A stretch of 54,125 nucleotides of DNA from JAAZFF01 sp964405775 (lineage in GTDB: Bacteria > Verrucomicrobiota > Kiritimatiellia > RFP12 > UBA3636): positions 1-54,125 of the forward strand of contig CAYOPG010000004.1 of the NCBI GenBank assembly GCA_964405775.1, given 5' to 3'. Under the pieces are notes generated by a model that was not told where the DNA came from, did not search any database, and saw only the letters and a program-made list of their open reading frames with translations. Positions within the stretch are counted from its first letter, which is position 1. The number at the start of each line of letters is the position of its first letter. Below are positions 9,223-17,180 of this stretch, in pieces. A program made the translations under genes and the position numbers.

Positions 9223-9879
9223 ATGAAAAAAACGCTTATTTTCCGAGGTGGCTGGAACGGGCCTGACCCCGTTGGAACTTCCGACATTATAGCCGGGCGT
9301 CTACGCGCACATGAAGTGCAGGTCGACATATTCGAAACGCAGGACTGCCTGCTCGACCCGGAGCTTGAAAACAAATACGCCTTGATTGTGCCCGTGTGGA
9401 CGATGGGGTCGATTTCGAGCGAAGCTGAAAAGGCACTGCTCAAGGCTGTCAAAAGCGGCGTGTCGTGCGGAGGGTGGCATGGTGGGATGGACGACGCCTT
9501 TCGCAACAACACCGAATACCAGTTCATGGTGGGCGGCCAGTGGGTGGCTCATCCAGGCGGGAAGATCGACTACACTGTCGACGTCATAGCCAAAGACGAT
9601 CCGATAATGGCTGGCATCCCGGCCAGGTTCAAGATGCAGAGTGAACAGTACTACATGCACGTCGATCCTTCCAACAATGTCCTCGCCACTACGACTTTTA
9701 CAAGCGAGCACGCCTCGTGGATAGCGGGCACGGTGATGCCGGTTGTCTGGACGCGTCGTTACGGTGAAGGGAAAATATTCTACAGTTCATTAGGACACAA
9801 TGTCGAGGATTTCAAAACCACGCCGGAGGTTCAGGAGATAGTAACCCGCGGGCTTCTTTGGGCTCTTAATTTACTTTAG
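9223..9879 (+). CDS. ThuA-like domain protein
   Basis: A 218-residue single-domain protein of the ThuA family, which has a class I glutamine-amidotransferase-like fold. It begins KTLIFRGGWNGPDP and contains WHGGMDDAFRNN and the C-terminal block VVWTRRYGEGKIFYSSLGH, typical of ThuA. Family members sit beside Gfo/Idh/MocA oxidoreductases in sugar-oxidation clusters, some acting through 3-keto-sugars, but the precise reaction is not settled. Here it follows the broken oxidoreductase by 30 bases and ends the cluster, convergent with umuC 6 bases away. Confidence 0.85.
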   Translation: MKKTLIFRGGWNGPDPVGTSDIIAGRLRAHEVQVDIFETQDCLLDPELENKYALIVPVWTMGSISSEAEKALLKAVKSGVSCGGWHGGMDDAFRNNTEYQFMVGGQWVAHPGGKIDYTVDVIAKDDPIMAGIPARFKMQSEQYYMHVDPSNNVLATTTFTSEHASWIAGTVMPVVWTRRYGEGKIFYSSLGHNVEDFKTTPEVQEIVTRGLLWALNLL

Positions 9880-9885
9880 CACCGG

Positions 9886-11139
9886 TTACTTTGCAGATGG
9901 AAGTGAGTTCCACCGCGTAGTATAGCTCGGGGAGAGCATGCCGCGCTTCATCGCCCATTTGCGTTCGATTCCTGAAGACAGTGTGAAGACAGCGCCCCTT
10001 CCATGGTGGCTGTTTATTTCGTCTACAACTTGGTAAAGCCCGTCTCTTTTTGGTTTTGCCTTGGCGACTGTGAACAGATCCGGTTGTGGCTTTTCCTTGG
10101 GTTCCAGTCCGAAGAAGACGACTCCGGCTTTTTTATAGCGGCGACCTTCGCGGTAAATGCCACGCAACGCAGGCCGGATCGCATGGAGCATGCTTGACGT
10201 GTCGTCGGTCAGCGGTTCAAAAGCCACTGTTGTTGAGGTGAATCCCCCATCAGAAGGCGAGGTCCCATATTCAGGGTAGTACTGGAAATATACGTTCGCA
10301 CCTGCGGCTATTTGCTTTTCTTTACGCAGTTTTTCAGCGGAGCTTGCGGTGTAGAATGATACCGCCTCTTCGAGTTCACGCAAATCCTCCACCGGATATC
10401 CGAAAGATCTCGAACACGAGACGCTTTGCGACAAGTCTTCAGGATCTTCGTCTACGACAGCGGGTGTTCCGCGGAGTTCGAGCGCCGTTCGTGCTACGTT
10501 AACGCTGAAAGCGTCCTGAAGTTTTTTTATATCAGCCTGCGCGAGCTGGAGTGCCGTTCTTATGCCACGGCTGCGCAGCTTTACACCGAGTCTGGAGCCG
10601 ATGCCCCAAACTTCCTCTACGGTCAGGTCGCGCAGGACGTTAGAGGCATCGGCTGGCATGATAAACACCCCTTCCGGTCTTTTCTTGCCGATGTGGTTGG
10701 CGATTTTCGCGAGCGTCTTGGTTGGTGCGAACCCGACTCCGCACGGTATGCCGATCCACTTCAGAATTGCTGATCTTATTTCCTTTGAATATGCATAGTA
10801 GTCTAGACTAGGAATCGACAACTCGATGAAAGCCTCGTCAATGGAATACGGCTCAACCACAGGGGCGAACTCGTGCAATATCTGGACGAGGCGGCGCGAC
10901 ATATCTCCGTATAGCTCATAGTTGCTCGACTTCAGGACTATGCCACTTTTGGCCATAATGGGCTTTAATTTGAAGTACGGCGTGCCCATGGGAATGTCTA
11001 GCGCCTTGAATTCCTGCGATCGGGAGATCACACATCCGTCGTTGTTGCTTAGGACAGCCACGGGTCGGCCTTCGAGCGACAGATCGAACACCCGTTCGCA
11101 GGACACGTAGAAATTATTGCCGTCGACGAGGCCGATCAT
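9886..11139 (-). CDS. umuC: DNA polymerase V catalytic subunit UmuC
   Basis: A Y-family translesion DNA polymerase of 417 residues. The N-terminus MIGLVDGNNFYVSCERVF holds the first catalytic aspartate, PVAVLSNNDGCVISRS is the family signature, and SIDEAF holds the second acidic pair. GVGFAPTKTLAKIAN and the helix-hairpin-helix VWGIGSRLGVKLR follow, and the little-finger domain makes up the C-terminal third. It is UmuC rather than DinB, judged by the NNDGCVISRS block and by its partner. The start overlaps the end of umuD by 4 bases, so translation is coupled. Confidence 0.93.
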   Translation of the reverse strand: MIGLVDGNNFYVSCERVFDLSLEGRPVAVLSNNDGCVISRSQEFKALDIPMGTPYFKLKPIMAKSGIVLKSSNYELYGDMSRRLVQILHEFAPVVEPYSIDEAFIELSIPSLDYYAYSKEIRSAILKWIGIPCGVGFAPTKTLAKIANHIGKKRPEGVFIMPADASNVLRDLTVEEVWGIGSRLGVKLRSRGIRTALQLAQADIKKLQDAFSVNVARTALELRGTPAVVDEDPEDLSQSVSCSRSFGYPVEDLRELEEAVSFYTASSAEKLRKEKQIAAGANVYFQYYPEYGTSPSDGGFTSTTVAFEPLTDDTSSMLHAIRPALRGIYREGRRYKKAGVVFFGLEPKEKPQPDLFTVAKAKPKRDGLYQVVDEINSHHGRGAVFTLSSGIERKWAMKRGMLSPSYTTRWNSLPSAK

Positions 11140-11552
11140 TGAGCAGCCTCAAACTTGTGAATCACGGCTGTGACCACACCGAAAATCCGCAACTCTGCCT
11201 CGCCGTCTGGAATGATGGGCTTGTAGCGGCGGTTTGAAGCCTCGAGCCTGACTCCGGCTCCGTCGTTTCTGAAAAACTTAACCGTGAACTCTCCGTCCAA
11301 CGCAGCGATTACGACCGCGCCATCGTGTGGTTCCATGCTTCGGTCCACGACCAGAATGTCACCTGGCCGTATGCCCGCATCTATCATCGAATCCCCGGCC
11401 GCCCTTACGAAAAAAGTTGCGGCAGGGTGTTTTACTAGAAGCTCGTTCAGATCCAGCGGAGCCTCGGTGTACTGTTCCGCCGGCGACGGAAATCCGGCCA
11501 TGACCGTTGCATCCACCAGAGGCGACGTTTCCTTTGTGTTACGCTTGCTCAC
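11136..11552 (-). CDS. umuD: UmuD, self-cleaving S24 peptidase
   Basis: A 138-residue LexA-like protein that is processed to the active polymerase V accessory subunit during DNA damage. The cleavage site is AGFPSP (Ala19-Gly20; the E. coli enzyme has Cys-Gly). The catalytic dyad is Ser55 in GDSM and Lys92 in FTVKFF, the same 37-residue spacing as E. coli Ser60/Lys97. The start is GTG with no ribosome site, and the promoter predicts a transcript beginning 2 bases upstream, so it may be leaderless. No LexA box could be recognised. Confidence 0.92.
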   Translation of the reverse strand: MSKRNTKETSPLVDATVMAGFPSPAEQYTEAPLDLNELLVKHPAATFFVRAAGDSMIDAGIRPGDILVVDRSMEPHDGAVVIAALDGEFTVKFFRNDGAGVRLEASNRRYKPIIPDGEAELRIFGVVTAVIHKFEAAQ

Positions 11553-11560
11553 GGCTTTGA

Positions 11561-11589
11561 ATGATATTAAAAGCGTCGCTCACAGTCAA
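11561..11589 (-). promoter_or_regulatory. Promoter of umuDC
   Basis: On the minus strand, TTGACT (11589-11584) and TATCAT (11566-11561) are 17 bases apart. The predicted transcription start is about 11554, almost at the GTG start codon of umuD. Confidence 0.5.
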
Positions 11590-11611
11590 TGTCCGGGCTT
11601 TTTAATTTTTA

Positions 11612-11640
11612 TTGTTTTGTCTTTACTTGTTTGTTAGAAT
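11612..11640 (+). promoter_or_regulatory. Promoter of the nfeD-floA operon
   Basis: TAGAAT at 11635-11640 matches the -10 consensus in five of six positions, with TTGTTT 17 bases upstream. The predicted transcription start coincides with the nfeD ATG at 11647. Confidence 0.35.
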
Positions 11641-11646
11641 TGCGGC

Positions 11647-12111
11647 ATGAAAACCTATATAGCATTGGTTCTTGGTGGCGCCTTTTTAATGACGGTCGAA
11701 ATATTTCTTCCAGGCGGTGTTCTCGGCGTGCTGGGGGTGATGGCGCTATTGGCTGCGGCGTACTTCGCGGTATCCACTTTTGGCGGCGCCACCGGGTATT
11801 TGCTGGCGGCGTTGGCCATCCTCATAGGATGCCTCATGGTCTATCTAGTGGTACGGATTTTCCCGGACACTTTCGTTGGAAGGAACCTTTCTCTCAAAAC
11901 CGATATGAAGGAATCGCGCGCCGACGATGTCGGGCTTGTGGAGCTCTTAGGATCTGAAGGCGTTGCCGTGACCATTCTGCGTCCAGCCGGTTTTGCGGAA
12001 ATTGGCGGCAAAAGGGTGGATGTGGTGACACGCGGCGAGAACATCGAACAAGGCACGAAAGTGCGTGTGGTCGAGGTCGAGGGCAACCGCGTTGTAGTAG
12101 AGAAAATTTAA
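11647..12111 (+). CDS. NfeD-like membrane protein
   Basis: A 154-residue protein with about three hydrophobic segments (residues 3-70) and a C-terminal OB-fold-like domain with GSEGVAVTILRPAGFAEIGGKRVDVVTRGENIEQGTKVRVVEVEGNRVVVE. This is the NfeD short form without the protease domain. Such proteins are encoded with flotillin-like proteins and are thought to help organise membrane microdomains. The floA gene starts 33 bases downstream, which supports the call. There is no ribosome site before the ATG. Confidence 0.85.
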   Translation: MKTYIALVLGGAFLMTVEIFLPGGVLGVLGVMALLAAAYFAVSTFGGATGYLLAALAILIGCLMVYLVVRIFPDTFVGRNLSLKTDMKESRADDVGLVELLGSEGVAVTILRPAGFAEIGGKRVDVVTRGENIEQGTKVRVVEVEGNRVVVEKI

Positions 12112-12144
12112 GATTAAACAGCAGGAAAAAAGGAGACGGATACA

Positions 12145-13197
12145 ATGAATCTGACCATAATCGCGGCGGCAAACGGGGCGCTTGGAAATGTCATAATCGG
12201 CATATTGTTCCTAGCGGCAATTATAATTCTGGGGCTTGTACTTCAGGTCATCGGTATTTGGATCCGCGCCTTGGTGTCGTCTGCCAGGGTTTCGCTCTGG
12301 TCTCTGATCGGCATGAAGTTCCGGCGCGTAAATCCGGCGTTGATTGTTGATGCCCGCATCAGGCTTGTCAAGGCGGGGCTTTCCATTAGCACCGACCTCC
12401 TCGAGAGCCATTTCCTCTCCGGCGGCGATGTCATAAACGTTGTGAACGCGCTGATCGCGGCCGACAAGGCTGGCATAAAGCTAGACTTCAAGAAGGCGAC
12501 GGCTATCGACCTGGCTGGACGCGACGTGCTTGAGGCTGTACGCACGTCAGTTAATCCGAAAGTGATAGACTGTCCGGCTCCAAAGACTGGGTCGGGCGGA
12601 TCTGGCATGCTAGACGCAGTTGCTAAGGACGGCATACGGCTTCTCGTAAAGGCTCGGGTCACAGTGCGCGCCAATATCGACCGTCTTGTGGGAGGAGCAA
12701 ACGAGGAGACTATTATCGCGCGTGTAGGTCAAGGCATAGTATCATCGATCGGATCTTGCGAGACTTACAAGCATGTGCTCGAAAATCCCGACCAGATTTC
12801 CGCCAAGGTTCTTGCAAGCGGTCTGGATTCCCAGACGGGCTTTGAAATTGTGTCAATCGATATAGCCGATATTTCCGTAGCCAGCGTAAGTGACGTTGCT
12901 AACGTCGGCGCACAACTGGAAACCGAACGTGCCAACGCGGACAAACAGCTACGTCAGGCTGAGGCGGAGGGGCGCCGCGCCATGGCCGTTGCGCTTGAGC
13001 AGGAAATGCGCGCCCGTGTTCAGGAGATGGAGGCCAAGGTTGTCGAGGCCAAAGCTGAAGTCCCAAGGGCGATGGCGCAGGCTCTGCGCGAAGGCAAACT
13101 TGGTGTAATGGATTATTACAGACTCCAGAACATCGAGTCTGATACTGAAATGCGCAACTCCATCGCAAGACCGGGTGCTCCGGAAACTCGTAAATAA
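12145..13197 (+). CDS. floA: Flotillin-like protein FloA
   Basis: A 350-residue SPFH-family protein. A membrane hairpin at about residues 12-45 is followed by ARIRLVKAGLSISTDLLESHFLSGGDV, GIKLDFKKATAIDLAGRDVLEAVRTSVNPKVIDCP, the SPFH core with VTVRANIDRLVGGANEETIIARVGQGIVSSIGS, and a C-terminal helical stretch rich in Ala, Glu and Arg (about 255-330) that forms the coiled coil. FloA scaffolds membrane microdomains and affects membrane fluidity. A strong AAGGAGA ribosome site precedes the ATG. It lies in one operon with nfeD upstream and an overlapping small gene downstream. Confidence 0.95.
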   Translation: MNLTIIAAANGALGNVIIGILFLAAIIILGLVLQVIGIWIRALVSSARVSLWSLIGMKFRRVNPALIVDARIRLVKAGLSISTDLLESHFLSGGDVINVVNALIAADKAGIKLDFKKATAIDLAGRDVLEAVRTSVNPKVIDCPAPKTGSGGSGMLDAVAKDGIRLLVKARVTVRANIDRLVGGANEETIIARVGQGIVSSIGSCETYKHVLENPDQISAKVLASGLDSQTGFEIVSIDIADISVASVSDVANVGAQLETERANADKQLRQAEAEGRRAMAVALEQEMRARVQEMEAKVVEAKAEVPRAMAQALREGKLGVMDYYRLQNIESDTEMRNSIARPGAPETRK

Positions 13198-13700
13198 TGA
13201 TAGAACTGTTTTTTCTATTTCTGGTGTTCGGTGGTATCGCGCTCGTGAGAACGGTGCGCGAGGCCGCGAAGTTGGAGCAGAACCGGCCTCGGGCTGGCAC
13301 CACGCCTGACGAATCCAGTGTTGACGGAAAATCCATTTTCGACGTGCTCGAAGAGATTAGACGCGAAAGGGAGCCTGTCCCGGAACTCGATGACCATGAG
13401 TTCGATTCGCCGGAGGGAGTCCACCCTAAGATGCGCCGCTGGATTTATCCTGGACAGGAGGTTGTCAGAACACAGATACCCCGACCGCCACCGCCGTCAT
13501 CTCCTCCTGCACCAGTGCCGCCGATAGTCTCCAACGTGCTTGACAAGCCTGAATTCCCCCACGGAAAGTATAAGAAGGCTTATGTTAACACAGGATTGTC
13601 TCATCCTGTGTTTAAAATGGACGGATTGACTTCCGGTGAAATGGCGCAGAGGGCGATCGTGCTTCGTGAGGTTCTGGGGCCACCTGTCGGCCTAAGATGA
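13197..13700 (+). CDS. Hypothetical membrane-anchored protein of the floA operon
   Basis: A 167-residue protein whose ATG overlaps the floA stop by one base (TAATG), indicating coupled translation. Residues 1-15 are a short membrane helix (MIELFFLFLVFGGIALV). The rest is polar and Pro-rich, with PRPPPPSSPPAPVPP in the middle and a conserved-looking C-terminal block around YKKAYVNTGLSHPVFKMDGLT and MAQRAIVLREVLGPP. I do not recognise the family. The tail ending in a 'preferred-use reverting' type motif (AIVLREVLGPPVGLR) suggests a peptide-binding or docking segment, but that is speculative. It is a candidate partner of FloA. Confidence 0.7.
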   Translation: MIELFFLFLVFGGIALVRTVREAAKLEQNRPRAGTTPDESSVDGKSIFDVLEEIRREREPVPELDDHEFDSPEGVHPKMRRWIYPGQEVVRTQIPRPPPPSSPPAPVPPIVSNVLDKPEFPHGKYKKAYVNTGLSHPVFKMDGLTSGEMAQRAIVLREVLGPPVGLR

Positions 13701-13711
13701 CTTCCCGTACG

Positions 13712-14089
13712 TCACCGGGGGCGTTTTACCTTCTTGACCGTTGCGGACTTGAGCTTGTCGAGCGTCTCTGCGCTGAGGATGTGTTCCATAGAACACGCGT
13801 CCCTGTCTGCATTCTCCTCGGAAACTCCGATAGACAGTAGAAAGCTTTTTAGAATGGTGTGCCGCTCGAAAATCATTTCTGCACGGCGTTTGCCTTCATC
13901 GGTGATCTTGATTTCTCTATAGCGCTCGTACTCCACGTATCCTAGTTTTGCGAGTTCTTTTACAGCGTTATTCACCGATGGCATCTTGACTCCGAGTACG
14001 TGTGCCACATCTACGACTCGGGCGATGCCCGTTTCGGAAATCTGCCGATGTATCGCCTCAAGGTAGTCTTCAAGACTTTTCGTCATCAT
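13712..14089 (-). CDS. DtxR/MntR-family metal-dependent repressor
   Basis: A 125-residue regulator with an N-terminal winged helix (LEDYLEAIHRQI, VVDVAHVLGVKMPSVNNAVKELAKLGYVEYERYREIKIT) and a metal-binding dimerisation domain (ERHTILKSFLLSIGV, CSMEHILS). It matches MntR closely in length. Compared with MntR the ligands read Asp, Glu, His, Cys, Glu, His: the position of MntR Glu99 is Cys, as in DtxR/IdeR. The preferred start is the ATG pair at 14089/14086, which the promoter puts just after the transcription start; a TTG at 14131 would add 14 residues. It is divergent from the CoA-disulfide reductase gene. Confidence 0.88.
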   Translation of the reverse strand: MMTKSLEDYLEAIHRQISETGIARVVDVAHVLGVKMPSVNNAVKELAKLGYVEYERYREIKITDEGKRRAEMIFERHTILKSFLLSIGVSEENADRDACSMEHILSAETLDKLKSATVKKVKRPR

Positions 14090-14098
14090 AACACGCCC

Positions 14099-14128
14099 AG
14101 TATACATCGCCGCCCCAACTCTGTTCAA
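14099..14128 (-). promoter_or_regulatory. Promoter of the DtxR-family gene
   Basis: On the minus strand, TTGAAC (14128-14123) and TATACT (14104-14099) are 18 bases apart. The predicted start, near 14092, lies only a few bases from the ATG codons at 14089 and 14086, so the message would have almost no leader. Confidence 0.45.
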
Positions 14129-14145
14129 CAAAAAAGTGTTTTGTA

Positions 14146-14174
14146 TTTACATTACATGGGGTGTGATTTATAAT
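14146..14174 (+). promoter_or_regulatory. Promoter of the CoA-disulfide reductase gene
   Basis: TTTACA at 14146-14151 and a perfect TATAAT at 14169-14174 are 17 bases apart. Transcription should begin near 14181, about 40 bases before the ATG. The divergent regulator promoter lies 20 bases away, so one bound repressor could control both. Confidence 0.65.
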
Positions 14175-14222
14175 TCCAACCTTAATTTCACGGATCACAC
14201 AAGTCAAATTTAGAGGGGCAGG

Positions 14223-15890
14223 ATGAAGCGGATGAAGATAGTTGTAATCGGAGGAGTGGCTGCTGGTGCCGGTGCGGCTGCGAGATTGCGCAGGCTGGAT
14301 GAGAAGGCGGAAATTGTGCTGATTGAGCGCGGGCCATATATTTCCTATGCAAATTGCGGGCTGCCTTACCATGTTGGGGAAGTTATACCAGCACGAGATT
14401 CGCTTATGGTTATGCCTCTTGAAAAATTCACGAGCTGGTTCAATGTGGATGTCCGTGTGAACAGCGAAGTCGTATCAATTGACAGAACTGGGATGAAGAT
14501 TGCTGTCCGAGGTCCGGATGGAAACTATACTGAGTCCTACGACAAGCTACTGATCGCCACTGGTTCCTCCCCGATCAAAATGCAACTGCCAGGCAGTGAT
14601 GATCCGCGTGTAACGAGTCTTTGGACTATCCCTGACATGGACAGGGTAAAAGATAAAATTAATGGCGGAGCCAAGCGCGCGCTTGTTGTTGGAGCAGGTT
14701 TCATAGGTCTTGAAGTTGCGGAGAATCTAAACGGCCGGGGCTTGGAGGTGACGGTAGTTGAGCTCATGGATCAGGTGCTGCCAACTGTGGACAAGGAGAT
14801 GACGACACCGTTGGCTCAGGAGCTTTCTGCATCAGGCATTTCACTGAGACTTGGACACAAAGTCGAGAGGTTTGAAGATGAAAACGGGGCTTTCTCCGCA
14901 GTCCTTGATGATGGTTCACGGATTCCCTCCGATTTAGTGATTATGTCCGTTGGCGTCAAGCCGAACTCCGAAATTGCAAAGGCGGCAGGGCTTGCGACGG
15001 GACCTCGAGGCCATATAGCTGTTGATGAGCATCTACAGACATCCGATCCAAATATTTTTGCGGCTGGCGATGTAATAGAAGTTGTGGATCCGGTCTTGGG
15101 CGGCAAAATCGCAATACCCTTGGCGGGGCCTGCCAACAAGCAGGCGCGAATCGTTGCGGACAACATAGCGGGACGTTCATCAAAATATGAAGGTAGCTAC
15201 GGCGCATCGATAATCAAAATCGGATCGTTGACCGCAGCCAGCGTAGGGGCAACTGAGCGCAGACTCAAACAGGCGGGGGTGGAATACCGGAAAATTTACG
15301 CACACTGTGGCTCAAACGCCTCGTACTACCCGTGCGCGGAGATGATGAAGATGAAGCTGCTTTTCGCCAAAGACGGCAAGATACTCGGTGCGCAAATCGT
15401 AGGAGTCAAGGGCGCCGACAAGCGCATAGACGTTATAGCGTCGGCGATGCGCAGCGGAGTCACTGCACCTGGGCTGGCTATGCTGGAGCTCTCTTATGCG
15501 CCACCGTTCAATTCCGCGAAGGATCCTGTGAATATGCTTGGCATGATTGCGGACGACGTCCTCAACGGGGATACGAGACCGGTGCATTCCGACGCCATTC
15601 CAGACGGAGCGCTTCTTGTTGACGTCCGCGAACCGGCGGAGTCGCAGAACAGTCCCATTCCAGGGTTCATAAACATCCCGCTGGGGAAGTTGCGTTCACG
15701 GCTTGACGAGCTAGATAAAACGAGAAAAATAGTCGTCACATGCGCGGTAGGCCAGAGGGGGTTCTTCGCTGAGAGAATCCTCAGGCAAAATGGATTTGAC
15801 GCCTATAACCTTTCCGGTGGCTGTGCTACATGGAAACTGTTCAATCCTCCTCCATTGGTGCCCTCGGAAAAAACTGAAGGTTGTGGGTGA
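14223..15890 (+). CDS. CoA-disulfide reductase / NADH oxidase with C-terminal rhodanese
   Basis: A 555-residue flavoprotein. The FAD-binding start VVIGGVAAGAGAAARLRRL and the redox cysteine Cys45 in SYANCGLPYHVGE mark the CoA-disulfide reductase/NADH-oxidase/persulfide-reductase branch. The NAD-binding motif VVGAGFIGLEVAENL and the second FAD motif DPNIFAAGDVIEV follow. From about residue 460 a rhodanese domain starts, with a putative catalytic Cys507 in CAVGQRG. Enzymes with this fusion reduce CoA-persulfides or polysulfide and protect against oxidative or sulfur stress. An AGAGGGG site precedes the ATG at 14223; a second ATG is at 14232. It is divergent from a metalloregulator. Confidence 0.9.
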   Translation: MKRMKIVVIGGVAAGAGAAARLRRLDEKAEIVLIERGPYISYANCGLPYHVGEVIPARDSLMVMPLEKFTSWFNVDVRVNSEVVSIDRTGMKIAVRGPDGNYTESYDKLLIATGSSPIKMQLPGSDDPRVTSLWTIPDMDRVKDKINGGAKRALVVGAGFIGLEVAENLNGRGLEVTVVELMDQVLPTVDKEMTTPLAQELSASGISLRLGHKVERFEDENGAFSAVLDDGSRIPSDLVIMSVGVKPNSEIAKAAGLATGPRGHIAVDEHLQTSDPNIFAAGDVIEVVDPVLGGKIAIPLAGPANKQARIVADNIAGRSSKYEGSYGASIIKIGSLTAASVGATERRLKQAGVEYRKIYAHCGSNASYYPCAEMMKMKLLFAKDGKILGAQIVGVKGADKRIDVIASAMRSGVTAPGLAMLELSYAPPFNSAKDPVNMLGMIADDVLNGDTRPVHSDAIPDGALLVDVREPAESQNSPIPGFINIPLGKLRSRLDELDKTRKIVVTCAVGQRGFFAERILRQNGFDAYNLSGGCATWKLFNPPPLVPSEKTEGCG

Positions 15891-16028
15891 GGAACCGAAC
15901 GCTTGTAAGCATTAACAAGAGCGATCGGTGCCCCGTTGCGGTCGTGTAGAAAGCTTTGTAACAGCAACAACACTCTTCCTCATCCAGCGGCCAAGTCTGG
16001 TCGGCTGCAGAGGATGAAACACCAACTC

Positions 16029-17180
16029 TTACGAGTAGGTTCCCTTAATCACGTTTTCATCGGGCGTGAGGGTTTCCGGCAATCCTGAAATCTTGCTCAT
16101 GTACTTAAGCAGCTGGCTTACGCGCTGCATGCTCTCGTAGGCGAGCCGGACCAACTCTGCTTGAGCGGGGGGTATTTTGCCGCCTTTATCAGACTGCAGA
16201 AGCTCTAGAGATCCAATCGCCGCAGTCATTGGCTGGAGCATCTCCTGGTTAATTTCAGCGTACTGTTCGAGGAGCTCGGAGCGCGTCAAGTTGATGCCGA
16301 CGCCGCGATTGCGTGCCTGTGACTCAATCGTGGCGATTGTCAGACGATCCGCCTCCACCTGGCTCGCGAGGCGGTTGATGTGTTCTCTGGTTTCCTGCGA
16401 GGACGCTTCAACCATTTTGAGAATGCGTTCGATGGAGGACAGAATCTGCTTCTCTCCGATTCCGGGCGGTATTTGATTTTCGTTTTCGAGAAGGGCTGCC
16501 GTCGCTCGCAGCATCGATGCCATTTTGAGGGCGTCCTCACGCCGGGTGGCTCCTAGCCGTTCTGCTAGCGAGAGTTTGTTGCTGGAGTCGCCATCTCCAG
16601 CACCAATTAAGGGGGAGTTGGCATCCACCGTCTCTGCCGAGATATGGAATTCATCAAAGTTTCCGCCCAAATCCAGCGAAAAAACCCCTGTGTAGGAGCT
16701 TCCAGCATGTTTCTCTTGTTCTGTCTCCTCCAGATCCATAACGCGGCGATATTTGGATTCGGTGGATGCGACTCCCTTTAATCTTGCGTTGTTTAGGGCA
16801 TTCAGGAAGCCGCCAAGTCTCTCCAGCGAGGCAGGAGTCCCCGAAAGCAGGTTGATCGTGGTTTGGAATTCATTTTCGGTCACCTCTGGGCTGAATATGA
16901 TGCCGTGGACTTTGTGGGCCTCGAACCTTTTGAAGAAAGGCTCCATGCGTCTGGACCCGGCATCGACAGGATTGCCGTTTACGAGATATGCGTTGTCTGA
17001 AAGCGCGAGTTCGATCAGCCCGTATTTATCGACGACGGCTCTGAGCAGTCCATAAGCTTCCTGCAGCGACTGCACCGTAACTTTGTGCGCCGCTCCGTAC
17101 ATCGAGGTCTGCATTACAAGCATTCCGAAGGAATCCAGCATGGGCAAAAAATGTGTTTCAGGTATTTTTTGTGTCTTCAT
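16029..17180 (-). CDS. Unknown protein with a degenerate histidine-kinase dimerisation domain
   Basis: A 383-residue soluble protein of no family I recognise. Residues 1-140 form a mixed alpha/beta region (LDSFGMLVMQTSMYG, VDKYGLIELALSDNAYLVNG). The C-terminal 75 residues look like the two helices of a kinase dimerisation domain: YAEINQEMLQPMTAAIGSLE followed by LVRLAYESMQRVSQLLKYM. The phosphoacceptor His of the usual HELxQPLT pattern is replaced by Gln312, and no ATPase domain follows. The start codon overlaps the stop of the PAS gene (ATGA), so the two products are made together and may form mixed dimers. Confidence 0.6.
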   Translation of the reverse strand: MKTQKIPETHFLPMLDSFGMLVMQTSMYGAAHKVTVQSLQEAYGLLRAVVDKYGLIELALSDNAYLVNGNPVDAGSRRMEPFFKRFEAHKVHGIIFSPEVTENEFQTTINLLSGTPASLERLGGFLNALNNARLKGVASTESKYRRVMDLEETEQEKHAGSSYTGVFSLDLGGNFDEFHISAETVDANSPLIGAGDGDSSNKLSLAERLGATRREDALKMASMLRATAALLENENQIPPGIGEKQILSSIERILKMVEASSQETREHINRLASQVEADRLTIATIESQARNRGVGINLTRSELLEQYAEINQEMLQPMTAAIGSLELLQSDKGGKIPPAQAELVRLAYESMQRVSQLLKYMSKISGLPETLTPDENVIKGTYS

